From NCBI RefSeq assembly GCF_021531355.1, contig NZ_JADYTS010000021.1, forward strand, positions 1 to 41,272: 41,272 bases of DNA, read 5' to 3'. The DNA is from Leyella stercorea (GTDB lineage Bacteria; Bacteroidota; Bacteroidia; Bacteroidales; Bacteroidaceae). The notes beneath the pieces were generated by a model, which had not been told where the DNA came from, ran no database searches, and saw only the letters and a list, made by a program, of their open reading frames with translations. Below, one piece after another: positions 18,774-26,239 of the stretch (its first letter is position 1; every line of letters starts with the position of its first letter). Position numbers and translations under genes: made by a program.

Positions 18774-19610
18774 ATGGGAATAGTAATAGGCATAGATGTA
18801 GGTATAAGTACGACAAAGATTGTCGGCATTGACGAGCAAGGCAAGGTGTTGTCGCCAATACGCATTCGTGCTACCGACCCAGTGACATCACTCTATGGAG
18901 CCTTCGGCAAGTATCTGCATGAGAATCACATCAAGCTCAGCGATGTGGAGAAGGTTATGCTTACGGGTGTAGGAAGCGCATACATCAACGAACCTGTATA
19001 TGGACTTTCTACTGATAAGGCAGAGGAGTTTGTAGCTGACGGACTCGGAGCGCGTTATGAGACCAAGCTCGACCGTATGCTTGTTGTTAGTCTTGGTACT
19101 GGAACTTCAATAGTAAAGTGCGACGGCGATGATATCAAGCATATTGGTGGTATTGGTATTGGTGGCGGAACACTTCAAGGTCTTTCGCGTCTACTTCTAA
19201 AGACCGACGACATCAAGCAGGTTGCAGCACTTGCAGAGGAAGGCGACATTTCTCACATCAATGTGCTTATTAAGGACATTTGCGCCAATCCGCTGCAGGG
19301 ATTGCCTATGGATGCTATCGCTTCGCTTTGGGGAAATGCAAAAAGCAATGCCTCGCGCGAAGACATTGCTCTTGGATTGATATGGATGGTATTGCAGTCT
19401 ATTTGCAGTGCTACGATATTGTCGTCACTTGGTAGCGGTATAAAGGAATTTGTTATGATTGGCAATCTCACTCTCCTTCCGCAGTGTCAGCGTGTGTTCC
19501 CAGCTACTGAACGACTTTATGGCGTGAAATTCCGAATTCCTCAATATTCTGAATTCTGTACAGCTATTGGTGCGGCATTGTGTTACCGTAAGATAGACGC
19601 TAAATTATAG
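18774..19610 (+). CDS. coaW: Type II pantothenate kinase
   Basis: Phosphorylates pantothenate, the first step to coenzyme A. The 278 residues show the ASKHA-fold phosphate loop GIDVGISTTKIVGID, TGVGSAY, LVVSLGTGTSIVKCDG and GGTLQGLSRLL, matching the eukaryote-like type II kinases found in Staphylococcus and some Bacteroidetes rather than type I (CoaA) or type III (CoaX). Its stop at 19608-19610 overlaps the stop region of the convergent outer-membrane gene by six bases, and no terminator separates them. Confidence 0.88.
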   Translation: MGIVIGIDVGISTTKIVGIDEQGKVLSPIRIRATDPVTSLYGAFGKYLHENHIKLSDVEKVMLTGVGSAYINEPVYGLSTDKAEEFVADGLGARYETKLDRMLVVSLGTGTSIVKCDGDDIKHIGGIGIGGGTLQGLSRLLLKTDDIKQVAALAEEGDISHINVLIKDICANPLQGLPMDAIASLWGNAKSNASREDIALGLIWMVLQSICSATILSSLGSGIKEFVMIGNLTLLPQCQRVFPATERLYGVKFRIPQYSEFCTAIGAALCYRKIDAKL

Positions 19611-20846
19611 TTTATTGCCCAATGTTATTTTCTTAAGCAGATAGGACGGATTGATTCGCAGACATATACCAGCCGACACGCTGATTTGGTTAGCTTCGCG
19701 ATACGATCCGTTCTCTGCTGTTTTCGCATTTGTTGGCAGATTGTCGAAAACGTCAGCATAGGCTCCCCAAGAGAATCCGTGTCCCAAGTCGCGTGAGTAA
19801 CTGATGCGGGTGCTTATCATCTGAGGGTTAGGTACGATATAGTTGTCCTTGAACATCGAAATCGAGCCATACAGCGGATTGCCGAATACGGTTATGAAAT
19901 TGTGTGCTCTCCAATATGCTGCATGCAGACAGAAACGCCATAGGTTGAAGTCGGCTCTGGTGTAGAATCCATAACCTTTTTCGAGTGGAAGCATTCCGCC
20001 CGACATCTGCTTGTAGTATAGTGCAGCTGCCTCTATATTGATGCTGGTCAATATACTGTTGCGAGTGTGTATGGTTGTTCCTATGCCTGCAGCTGCATTT
20101 GTCCATGTCTTCACCTCGCGCGATTCTGCTTCCGGATTTATCTCACCTCCACGGTGCTGCATAATCAACTGTACGGGGAAGTAAACATGTGTTGCATTGT
20201 TGGGATTGTTTGCTTTGAATCGTGTTGATAATCCGTATGTGAAGGCTTCTTGGTGTTTGTCGTTATTGAAGATGAAGCTTTCCCAGTTTATCCATGTGTC
20301 AAAATCCATGAATTTATTGCGCCAAAGTATCTGCAATCCTGCTTCGGGGTCGGTTGATAGCGAGGTTTCAGGATTGTATAGAGGTTCGATAAGATGGTGG
20401 TTGCTTTTGCCGTAAATATTGCCGATCACGATGTCTACATTACGCGCAGCAGTCAGTTGTACCCTGAAGAAAGGTAGGATATGGAATCCTTCCTGTGTCT
20501 GCTGTCCTTTCCATGTAGCGATATCCTTATAGTTCATATTAGGGTATTTGTTGGCTCCCCAATAATGTAGCATATATATACCAGCCTCTAATTTTAGTTT
20601 TTTAAGAGGCTGATAGCTTATTGTCGGCTGTAGCCAAAAGCCAGGAAGAGTGTATCCTTTTACCAAATTACCTTTGTATTCGTTGTCGCGGAAAAATCCC
20701 ATACCGTCTATATTTAGCCTGACTTCTCCATGAGCAGTAGTATCTATCCTGCTGCTTTCATAAAGTAGAGAGTCGTTTTGTGCCGATGTATTTGTGGTGA
20801 ACATCAAGCATAATGCGACAGCGACAAAATCTAATATGTTTCTCAT
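19605..20846 (-). CDS. Outer-membrane beta-barrel protein, unknown
   Basis: A 413-residue exported protein (signal FVAVALCLMFTTNTSA-QN) made of alternating hydrophobic/polar strands rich in aromatic residues (GFWLQPTISYQPLKKLKLEA, FHILPFFRVQLTAARNVDIV, YGFYTRADFNLWRFCLHAAY), which indicates a membrane barrel. I do not recognise the family. It ends in LGNKL rather than an aromatic residue. It is the last gene of the SLC13 > dprA > barrel run, 17 bp after dprA, and overlaps coaW at the 3' end by 6 bp. A pore working with the inner-membrane anion carrier is conceivable but untested. Confidence 0.75.
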   Translation of the reverse strand: MRNILDFVAVALCLMFTTNTSAQNDSLLYESSRIDTTAHGEVRLNIDGMGFFRDNEYKGNLVKGYTLPGFWLQPTISYQPLKKLKLEAGIYMLHYWGANKYPNMNYKDIATWKGQQTQEGFHILPFFRVQLTAARNVDIVIGNIYGKSNHHLIEPLYNPETSLSTDPEAGLQILWRNKFMDFDTWINWESFIFNNDKHQEAFTYGLSTRFKANNPNNATHVYFPVQLIMQHRGGEINPEAESREVKTWTNAAAGIGTTIHTRNSILTSINIEAAALYYKQMSGGMLPLEKGYGFYTRADFNLWRFCLHAAYWRAHNFITVFGNPLYGSISMFKDNYIVPNPQMISTRISYSRDLGHGFSWGAYADVFDNLPTNAKTAENGSYREANQISVSAGICLRINPSYLLKKITLGNKL

Positions 20847-20863
20847 TATTTTGTTTTTTTATT

Positions 20864-21994
20864 TTAGTTCATCAGATGGTAAACGCCTCCTGCATACAGC
20901 TTGACTATTCCCTTCAATTCCAGACTGAATAGTGTTGAGGCTATTGTGGTTATTGGCATACCACATTTTACGGCAATAATGTTTGTTTGTAAATCATTGG
21001 TCTGTTGCAGGGTGTTTACGATGCGGGCTTCGTCGTCTGTTAGTTCGGGGAATATCTGTCGTTCAATTCCTTTTTCGCGTGCTTTCTTCAGTTTGGAGTC
21101 TTGTTCCCATCCCATTGTTTTTACGAAGTCTTCTGCTGATGTGATAAGAGCTGCTTTATTGTCGCGTATAAGATTGTTGCATCCTTCGCTGTATGGCATT
21201 CCTATGTTTCCAGGGAATGCGAAAACATCGCGACTATAGCTGTTGGCAATGTCGGTTGTTATCAGTCCGCCGCCATGAGCAGCACTCTCTACCAGAATGG
21301 TTGCATCTGCTGTTCCTGCGACTATACGATTGCGTCGTACGAAGTTCATCTTGTCGGCGTTTGTTCCGGTCATGAATTCAGTTAGAAGTCCGCCTTGTTT
21401 CAGCATTTCGGTTGCTGTTTCGCGGTGTGCGGTAGGGTAGAGGTAGTCGAGTCCATGGGCGAGCACGCCCACTGTTTCAAGTCCGTTTTTCAATGCATTT
21501 CGGTGTGCGTGGATGTCCACACCGTATGCCAGTCCGCTTACTACAAGTGTGTCAGGACATAATTCTTTCAACTGGCTTATGAACTTGCTTATTATTTCTT
21601 GTCCGTAGACTGTGCAATGTCGTGTGCCGACTACGGATATTATGCGTTGCTTGTTTAGGTCGGCTGTACCTCTATAATATAGTACGAGTGGTGCATCCTC
21701 ACATTCGCTCAAGCGTTGTGGATATTCGTCATCGTTGAAAACAAGTGGCTTTATTCGGTGGCTTTCGTCAAATTCCAGTTCCTTCTCGGCGCGTCGCATT
21801 GCGTCCGAAATATCTTTGAAAGCCTCAATCAGTCGGGGCGTAGCATCAGGAAGCACCGCCCGAATGTCGTGGCGGTGCTCCATGATGGTTGTTGCCGACC
21901 CAAGCTTGCGATAAAGTTGCAAGCTTGTGGCAACGTTAAAGTGGTTGATGCGTGTCAGAGCGACAGCATATAGAGTTTCTTGGTTTATGTTCAT
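20864..21994 (-). CDS. dprA: DNA processing protein DprA
   Basis: DprA binds incoming single-stranded DNA and loads RecA in natural transformation; it is also widespread in species not known to be competent. The 376-residue protein has the Rossmann-like core with SVVGTRHCTVYGQE, VSGLAYGVDIHAH, FVRRNRIVAGTADATILVES and FAFPGNIG, plus an N-terminal helical region and a C-terminal winged-helix segment. It follows the SLC13 transporter after 9 bp. No other competence gene is certain here, although a helix-hairpin-helix barrel protein lies at 38.9 kb. Confidence 0.95.
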   Translation of the reverse strand: MNINQETLYAVALTRINHFNVATSLQLYRKLGSATTIMEHRHDIRAVLPDATPRLIEAFKDISDAMRRAEKELEFDESHRIKPLVFNDDEYPQRLSECEDAPLVLYYRGTADLNKQRIISVVGTRHCTVYGQEIISKFISQLKELCPDTLVVSGLAYGVDIHAHRNALKNGLETVGVLAHGLDYLYPTAHRETATEMLKQGGLLTEFMTGTNADKMNFVRRNRIVAGTADATILVESAAHGGGLITTDIANSYSRDVFAFPGNIGMPYSEGCNNLIRDNKAALITSAEDFVKTMGWEQDSKLKKAREKGIERQIFPELTDDEARIVNTLQQTNDLQTNIIAVKCGMPITTIASTLFSLELKGIVKLYAGGVYHLMN

Positions 21995-22003
21995 TCTATT
22001 GTT

Positions 22004-23467
22004 TTACCAAACGTGCAGTTCTCCTAATACGAAGAGCAGTGAATAGCCGAGTACGAGTCCGATGATACCCATGGTCAGACCAATCTTCATCATTTCATTC
22101 TGCTTAACCAGACCTGTAGAGTGGGCAATGGCGTTAGGAGGAGTAGAGATAGGCAGAGTCATGGCTACTGATGCTGCAACGGCAATACCGATGAGTACGG
22201 TAGGTGTTCCGCCGATGCTGTTGAGCGAATCGCCCATACCCTTACATACAACAGCGAGGATTGGAACGAGCAAAGCTGCTGTAGCGGTGTTTGATATGAA
22301 GTTTGAAAGGATGTAGCAGATGATGCCCGATGCAAGCAGAATCATAACTGGTGACCATGATCCGAACGGAATGCTCTTGATAACGTTCTCTGCAAGTCCT
22401 GATTCGTTGAGTGCAAGTCCGAGTGCAAAACCGCCGGCTACCATCCAGATAACGCTCCAGTTGATTTCCTCCAAGTCGCGTGCCTTGATTACGCCAGTGA
22501 ATGCGAACACTACTATAGGAATCATGGCTACAGTGTTAGAACCAACTCCAGTCCAACGGTCGCAAATCCAAAGCAATACAGTTGCGATGAATGTACCTGC
22601 CACAACCATAGTGCGCCAGTTGTGCTGTACTTCGCCTTCAATCTCAAGCTGGATAGTCTTTTTCTTGAACGGGAAGAAGGTCTTCAGCAAATACCAGCCG
22701 ATAAGCAACAGAACTACAGTCAGTGGAAGCATATACATCATCCATTCGCCAAATCCTATGCCGAGATTGAGGCCGGTGGGCGAGTTGAGGTATTTTAGTG
22801 CAATAGCGTTTGGAGGAGTTCCGATAGGAGTACCCATACCGCCGATGTTGGCAGCTACAGGGATTGAGAGAGTCAGAGCCACACGTCCCTTGCCTTCAGG
22901 AGGAAGAGCCTTGAACACTGGTGCGAGGAATGTAAGCATCATGGCTGCGGTTGCAGTGTTGCTGACAAACATCGAGAATACGCCGGTGATGAGTATGAAG
23001 CCCAATAGCACGTTCTCGCTCTTCTGTCCGAAAGGCTTGAGCAGTGTGCGTGCCAGCAATACGTCAAGTCCTGACTTGGTGGCTGCAATAGCAAGGATGA
23101 AACCGCCGAGGAAGAGGATGATGATTGGGTCGGCAAATGTTGCCATAAGTGCACTGTGGTCGAGCAATTCGCTCTTGTCTATTCCCGATCGGAAGAAGTG
23201 GAATGCGTTGTCGGATGTAGTGAGAAGTAGTAAGCCGATAAGCGAAACTGATGTTGCCCATGGTGAGATAGCTTCGGTCACCCACAATATTGTGGCGAGA
23301 GCGAACACAGCAATGACACGCTGTTGGATTACAGTAAGCCCGTCAATGCCGAAGCTGTCAATTGGCAGATTCCAAATCACTAATGTGACAATGACGGCGA
23401 TAGCGAAAAGTGTAGCATTTTTCTTACTGAAATTACCAGTAAGAAGGTTTCTTTTTTCTGTTGCCAT
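22004..23467 (-). CDS. SLC13/DASS-family anion transporter
   Basis: A 487-residue inner-membrane carrier with about 11-12 membrane segments. The two hallmark SNT motifs that bind sodium and substrate are present (FVSNTATAAMMLTF and FISNTATAALLVPI), as are GGMGTPIGTPPNAIALKYL and LPISTPPNAIAH, which form the matching hairpins. Family members take up C4-dicarboxylates, citrate or sulfate, usually with sodium; C4-dicarboxylate uptake or exchange would fit a succinate-producing anaerobe, but this is inference. It is first in a run with dprA and a barrel protein and has its own promoter and a structured leader. Confidence 0.92.
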   Translation of the reverse strand: MATEKRNLLTGNFSKKNATLFAIAVIVTLVIWNLPIDSFGIDGLTVIQQRVIAVFALATILWVTEAISPWATSVSLIGLLLLTTSDNAFHFFRSGIDKSELLDHSALMATFADPIIILFLGGFILAIAATKSGLDVLLARTLLKPFGQKSENVLLGFILITGVFSMFVSNTATAAMMLTFLAPVFKALPPEGKGRVALTLSIPVAANIGGMGTPIGTPPNAIALKYLNSPTGLNLGIGFGEWMMYMLPLTVVLLLIGWYLLKTFFPFKKKTIQLEIEGEVQHNWRTMVVAGTFIATVLLWICDRWTGVGSNTVAMIPIVVFAFTGVIKARDLEEINWSVIWMVAGGFALGLALNESGLAENVIKSIPFGSWSPVMILLASGIICYILSNFISNTATAALLVPILAVVCKGMGDSLNSIGGTPTVLIGIAVAASVAMTLPISTPPNAIAHSTGLVKQNEMMKIGLTMGIIGLVLGYSLLFVLGELHVW

Positions 23468-23516
23468 AAGTTTTTGTTAGGTTAGATTAATTAATTCTTT
23501 GTTTTTCGTTAGTACA

Positions 23517-23563
23517 AATCCCGGTCAGAACTTTCTTTATATTTGTTGGTTCTTTCCGGGATT
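23517..23563 (-). promoter_or_regulatory. Stem-loop in the SLC13 transporter leader
   Basis: AATCCCGG (23517-23524) pairs perfectly with CCGGGATT (23556-23563), and inside it AGAAC (23527-23531) pairs with GTTCT (23549-23553) across a 2x2 internal loop. The stem lies almost at the predicted 5' end of the minus-strand transcript and is not followed by a U-run, so it is more likely a stability or regulatory element than a terminator. Confidence 0.55.
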
Positions 23564-23575
23564 GTTTTACGCTCA

Positions 23576-23606
23576 CAAAGTTAATCAAATTTGGTACAAC
23601 GCCAAA
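23576..23606 (-). promoter_or_regulatory. Promoter of the SLC13 > dprA > barrel run
   Basis: On the minus strand TTTG (23606-23603) is followed after 19 bp by TAACTTTG (23583-23576). The transcript would start near 23570 and have a leader of about 100 nt. Confidence 0.75.
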
Positions 23607-23620
23607 ATTTTTGAAGGGTT

Positions 23621-23654
23621 TTTGAATGTTATTTTCATTATGTTCGTAACTTTG
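23621..23654 (+). promoter_or_regulatory. Promoter of the ABC binding-protein gene
   Basis: TTTG (23621-23624) and TAACTTTG (23647-23654) are 22 bp apart, slightly long for the consensus. The start codon of the binding protein is about 70 bp further. No cobalamin riboswitch-like sequence is seen in the leader. Confidence 0.55.
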
Positions 23655-23726
23655 CACAGCATGTATTGGGTCTTCCCTTTTTATATGTCTCATAAGTCAA
23701 TGGTATTATTATATAATAATGTATAT

Positions 23727-24896
23727 ATGAAGTTTAAATATTCAAGTTTCCCTTTTCTTTCAGGCTTGCGCCTTGGCGTGTCTGCATTAGCTTTGCTTTC
23801 GGTTTTAGCATGTGGTGATAAGCGAACTTCTTCTTTCAGTCAAGGTGGTGATACACTTCACATGGATTATGCTAAGCACATCACTATAGTCAAGCATGAT
23901 GGCTACACCACTGCCGAACTGTCCAATCCATGGCATTCTGACGCTGTGTTGCATCGTTATGTATTAGTAAATCGTAAGGATTCTGCACGTATGGCTTCTA
24001 AGGTGTCTTCGCTCGACGGTACAATAGTCTATACACCGGTGCACAGTGGGATAATATTCTCTGCCCCGCATTGCTATTTGTTGGACGAACTTGGTGCTGC
24101 TGATGCTGTGCGTGGCGTGTGCGACTTGAACTACATTAATCTCCCATATCTTCACAAGGCTGTATCGGAGGGGCGTGTAGCCGATTGTGGCAATGGCATG
24201 TCGCCGTCGGTAGAGCGTATAGTATCGGTTTCGCCCGACGCTTTGTTTGTTACTCCGTTTGAAGGAGTCAACTATGGCCAGCTCGCCAATATCGGTGTGC
24301 CGCTTGTAGAGTGTGCCGACTATATGGAGACATCGGCATTGGGGCGTGCCGAATGGATGAAGTTCTACGGCATGCTTGTTGGGCGTGAGAATGAGGCAGA
24401 CAGCCTCTTCAATGTTGTCAAGCGAAATTATTCTGATTATCGACAGAAGGCGATGAAGTCAGCATCACGTCCTCGTGTCATCACCGAGCGTGTAGTCAGT
24501 GGTGTGTGGTATTGTCCTGGTGGAGAGAGTTCAATGGGGCAGTTGTTGCGTGATGCCGGTGTGGATTATGTCTTTGCCGACGACAAGCACAGCGGTTCGC
24601 TTACTTTTTCGCCCGAGAAAGTAATAGAGAAGGCAGCCAATGCCGACTGGTGGCTTTTTGTGAATAGTAGCGCTGGCCATCTCGATCGCAACGGCCTGCT
24701 AACTGAATATGCGGGCTATAAATTGATAAAAGCTTTCCGTCAGGGCAATGTTCTTGAGTGTGTACCAGGTTTTTCCAATCCGTATTTCGAACAAATTTCA
24801 TTCCGTCCCGACTTTTTGTTGGCTGATTTCATCAGTTGGTTTCATCCTGAATTACGTATTTTGCCATCTCAGCACTACTATAAACCACTGAAATAG
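23727..24896 (+). CDS. ABC importer substrate-binding lipoprotein
   Basis: A 389-residue lipoprotein (LLSVLACGDK) of the helical-backbone metal-receptor group that includes BtuF, FepB and FhuD. Typical stretches are VEYTPVHSG-like IVYTPVHSGIIFSAPHCYLL, LNYINLPYL, GNGMSPSVERIVSVSPDALF, GVNYGQLANIGVPLVECADY and SFRPDFLLADFISWFHPEL at the end. It should capture a siderophore, heme or corrinoid for a FecCD-type permease. The only such permease here is at 14.9 kb, and no ATPase is present. I start at ATG 23727, directly before the signal peptide; the frame is open for 76 more codons upstream, but those overlap the promoter. Confidence 0.85.
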   Translation: MKFKYSSFPFLSGLRLGVSALALLSVLACGDKRTSSFSQGGDTLHMDYAKHITIVKHDGYTTAELSNPWHSDAVLHRYVLVNRKDSARMASKVSSLDGTIVYTPVHSGIIFSAPHCYLLDELGAADAVRGVCDLNYINLPYLHKAVSEGRVADCGNGMSPSVERIVSVSPDALFVTPFEGVNYGQLANIGVPLVECADYMETSALGRAEWMKFYGMLVGRENEADSLFNVVKRNYSDYRQKAMKSASRPRVITERVVSGVWYCPGGESSMGQLLRDAGVDYVFADDKHSGSLTFSPEKVIEKAANADWWLFVNSSAGHLDRNGLLTEYAGYKLIKAFRQGNVLECVPGFSNPYFEQISFRPDFLLADFISWFHPELRILPSQHYYKPLK

Positions 24897-24916
24897 GTCG
24901 AAAAACATAGAAAAAT

Positions 24917-24959
24917 GCACTTTTTTGAATAAAAATGGCATTTTTGATGAAAAAAGTGC
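24917..24959. terminator. Hairpin after the binding-protein gene
   Basis: A 10-bp stem, GCACTTTTTT (24917-24926) with its complement (24950-24959), encloses a second symmetric AT-rich stretch. It lies 20 bp after the stop codon and just before the tRNA promoter; it probably ends the upstream transcript, although it lacks a classic GC stem. Confidence 0.5.
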
Positions 24960-24967
24960 TTGAAATG

Positions 24968-24999
24968 TTTGGCGGTATTAAAAACAAAGACTACCTTTG
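24968..24999 (+). promoter_or_regulatory. Promoter of the tRNA-Ser/tRNA-Glu cluster
   Basis: TTTG (24968-24971), 20 bp, then TACCTTTG (24992-24999): a near-perfect Bacteroides promoter. The first tRNA begins 46 bp later. Confidence 0.85.
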
Positions 25000-25045
25000 C
25001 ACTCGCAATTGAGAAACAGTGCTCCGGTTAAAAACTTAATCGTAT

Positions 25046-25132
25046 GGAAGTTTGGGTGAGTGGCTGAAACCAGTAGTTTGCTAAACTGCCGTACGGGTGA
25101 CTGTACCGGGGGTTCGAATCCCCCAGCTTCCG
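25046..25132 (+). tRNA. tRNA-Ser (GCT)
   Basis: An 87-nt tRNA with the long variable arm of the serine type. The acceptor GGAAGTT pairs with AGCTTCC, the anticodon loop reads TTGCTAA (anticodon GCT, codons AGC/AGU), and the T arm is GGGGG TTCGAAT CCCCC. Discriminator is G; CCA is not encoded. It is first in a three-tRNA transcript. Confidence 0.95.
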
Positions 25133-25158
25133 CTGTTTTCTTGATGCAAAATAACCGC

Positions 25159-25230
25159 GGTGGATTCATCTAATGGTTAGGATACAAGATTCTCAATCTT
25201 GGCATAGGGGTTCGATTCCCCTATCCACTA
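25159..25230 (+). tRNA. tRNA-Glu (CTC), copy 1
   Basis: A 72-nt cloverleaf: acceptor GGTGGAT with ATCCACT (first pair G/U), anticodon stem CAAGA/TCTTG with loop TTCTCAA (anticodon CTC, codon GAG), T arm AGGGG TTCGATT CCCCT, discriminator A. Identical to the copy at 25292-25363. Confidence 0.9.
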
Positions 25231-25291
25231 CGCAGAAAAACAAACCTTAGCAAGTTTGATTAAATGCCCAAGCGGTCTCTTTGAAATTGAT

Positions 25292-25363
25292 GGTGGATTC
25301 ATCTAATGGTTAGGATACAAGATTCTCAATCTTGGCATAGGGGTTCGATTCCCCTATCCACTA
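25292..25363 (+). tRNA. tRNA-Glu (CTC), copy 2
   Basis: Identical over 72 nt to the copy at 25159-25230. The 61-nt spacer between them is unrelated to the tRNA. A strong terminator follows directly, so this is the last gene of the tRNA transcript. Confidence 0.9.
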
Positions 25364-25366
25364 CAC

Positions 25367-25401
25367 AAAAAAGCAAGCTAAGTTATTTAGCTTGCTTTTT
25401 T
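25367..25401. terminator. Terminator of the tRNA cluster
   Basis: A perfect 14-bp stem (25367-25380 with 25388-25401), AAAAAAGCAAGCTA and its complement, ends in a T-run. It follows the last tRNA-Glu by 3 nt and can also work in reverse against the convergent HD-domain gene. Confidence 0.9.
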
Positions 25402-25477
25402 GTATATATACATTCCAAAAAAAGGAACCGCATTACGGTGGCTCATATAATATTGTTGTGTTTTTAACAATCCAATA

Positions 25478-26119
25478 TTATTTGATCCGTTCCTCTTCAT
25501 TGAATATACGTTCGAATGTATTTCTTAGCGCATCCTTGTTGTTTAAGGCATCGCGTATTTCCTTCAGCTTTTTCTCGTTGGGCGAGTTTGGCATCCATAG
25601 TCGGATGTATCCGTGTGATGAGTATTTTTGGTCCATGTGCTGCAGAAAGCGCTCCCAATGTTCTTCCTTAGTTTTTTCAGGATAGTGTGAGAGCCCGTAC
25701 TGAATGGTGCGGCGGAAGATATGTTCGGGTTCAAGGTCGCGATCGGCTTCAGCAACAATCTTGCCGTATATGCTTCGTGGGGCGTGTGATGCTGAGGCAC
25801 GGTGATCTTCCACAGCCTCCTTCATTATCTTTATCTGTTCCTCGCTAAACCACCGTCTCAGTCTGCGGTCTGCCATCAGTATCTTTCCGCTTGAGATGTG
25901 GTGTATGGCTCTTGGGCCCTCAAGTCCCAGATCGTGATAAGCTGCAATGGTGTAAGCCATGTTAATGTCGGCACCTGTTGAAAGGGCGAGAGCGAGCGAG
26001 TTCTTTATCACATTATTTGCGTGGTTCAGATTGTGGGCTTTATCGAAATTATTATATCTTGGCAATATGTTGCGCTCGACAAATTCCATAAGGTCGAGGT
26101 TTACGATTCTTGTATCCAT
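25478..26119 (-). CDS. HD-domain phosphohydrolase-like protein
   Basis: A 213-residue soluble protein with the metal ligands of the HD superfamily: HNLNH (29-33), YHDLG with His62-Asp63, the following His73-His74, EDH (104-106) and ADRD near 126. HD proteins cleave phosphoesters in nucleotides or signal molecules; the substrate here is unknown, and no RelA/SpoT or cyclic-nucleotide domain is attached. The gene is divergent from menA; both promoters lie in one palindrome at 26144-26176. Confidence 0.85.
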   Translation of the reverse strand: MDTRIVNLDLMEFVERNILPRYNNFDKAHNLNHANNVIKNSLALALSTGADINMAYTIAAYHDLGLEGPRAIHHISSGKILMADRRLRRWFSEEQIKIMKEAVEDHRASASHAPRSIYGKIVAEADRDLEPEHIFRRTIQYGLSHYPEKTKEEHWERFLQHMDQKYSSHGYIRLWMPNSPNEKKLKEIRDALNNKDALRNTFERIFNEEERIK

Positions 26120-26143
26120 GAGCGAATGATATTATGATTTACT

Positions 26144-26176
26144 TGCAAAATTAATCTATTATGGTTAATTTTGCAA
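26144..26176. promoter_or_regulatory. Overlapping divergent promoters, HD protein and menA
   Basis: TTGCAAAATTAA (26144-26155) and its exact complement TTAATTTTGCAA (26165-26176) flank a 9-bp spacer. Read rightward, TTG 26144-26146, 19 bp and TAATTTTG 26166-26173 form a promoter for menA. Read leftward, TTG 26176-26174, 19 bp and TAATTTTG 26154-26147 form one for the HD gene. Each -33 box thus lies inside the other promoter. Confidence 0.7.
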
Positions 26177-26239
26177 GAAACAACTTGCTTTTAAACGTAT
26201 AAATTCAAAGTTATTCAAATAATAATCTGAAAAATAAAG

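Noticed and set aside
22320..23480. 386-codon open frame antisense to the SLC13 transporter
   Set aside because: The opposite strand encodes a full DASS carrier with both SNT motifs; the antisense product has no domain pattern and an odd Pro/Ser/Arg-rich composition, typical of a shadow frame.
23468..23726. Cobalamin or other known riboswitch before the ABC binding protein
   Set aside because: I found no conserved B12-box or other known riboswitch core on the plus strand; the only structure in the gap belongs to the opposite transcript.
25231..25291. tRNA-Leu remnant between the tRNA-Glu genes
   Set aside because: GCCCAAGCGG followed by GAAATTGA recalls the 5' part of a tRNA-Leu, but there is no anticodon arm or acceptor partner, and the match is too short to support a pseudogene.
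26144..26176. Invertible promoter as used for phase variation in Bacteroides
   Set aside because: The inverted repeat is 12 bp with a 9-bp spacer, too short to flip a promoter, and each half is itself part of a promoter. No invertase gene is adjacent.
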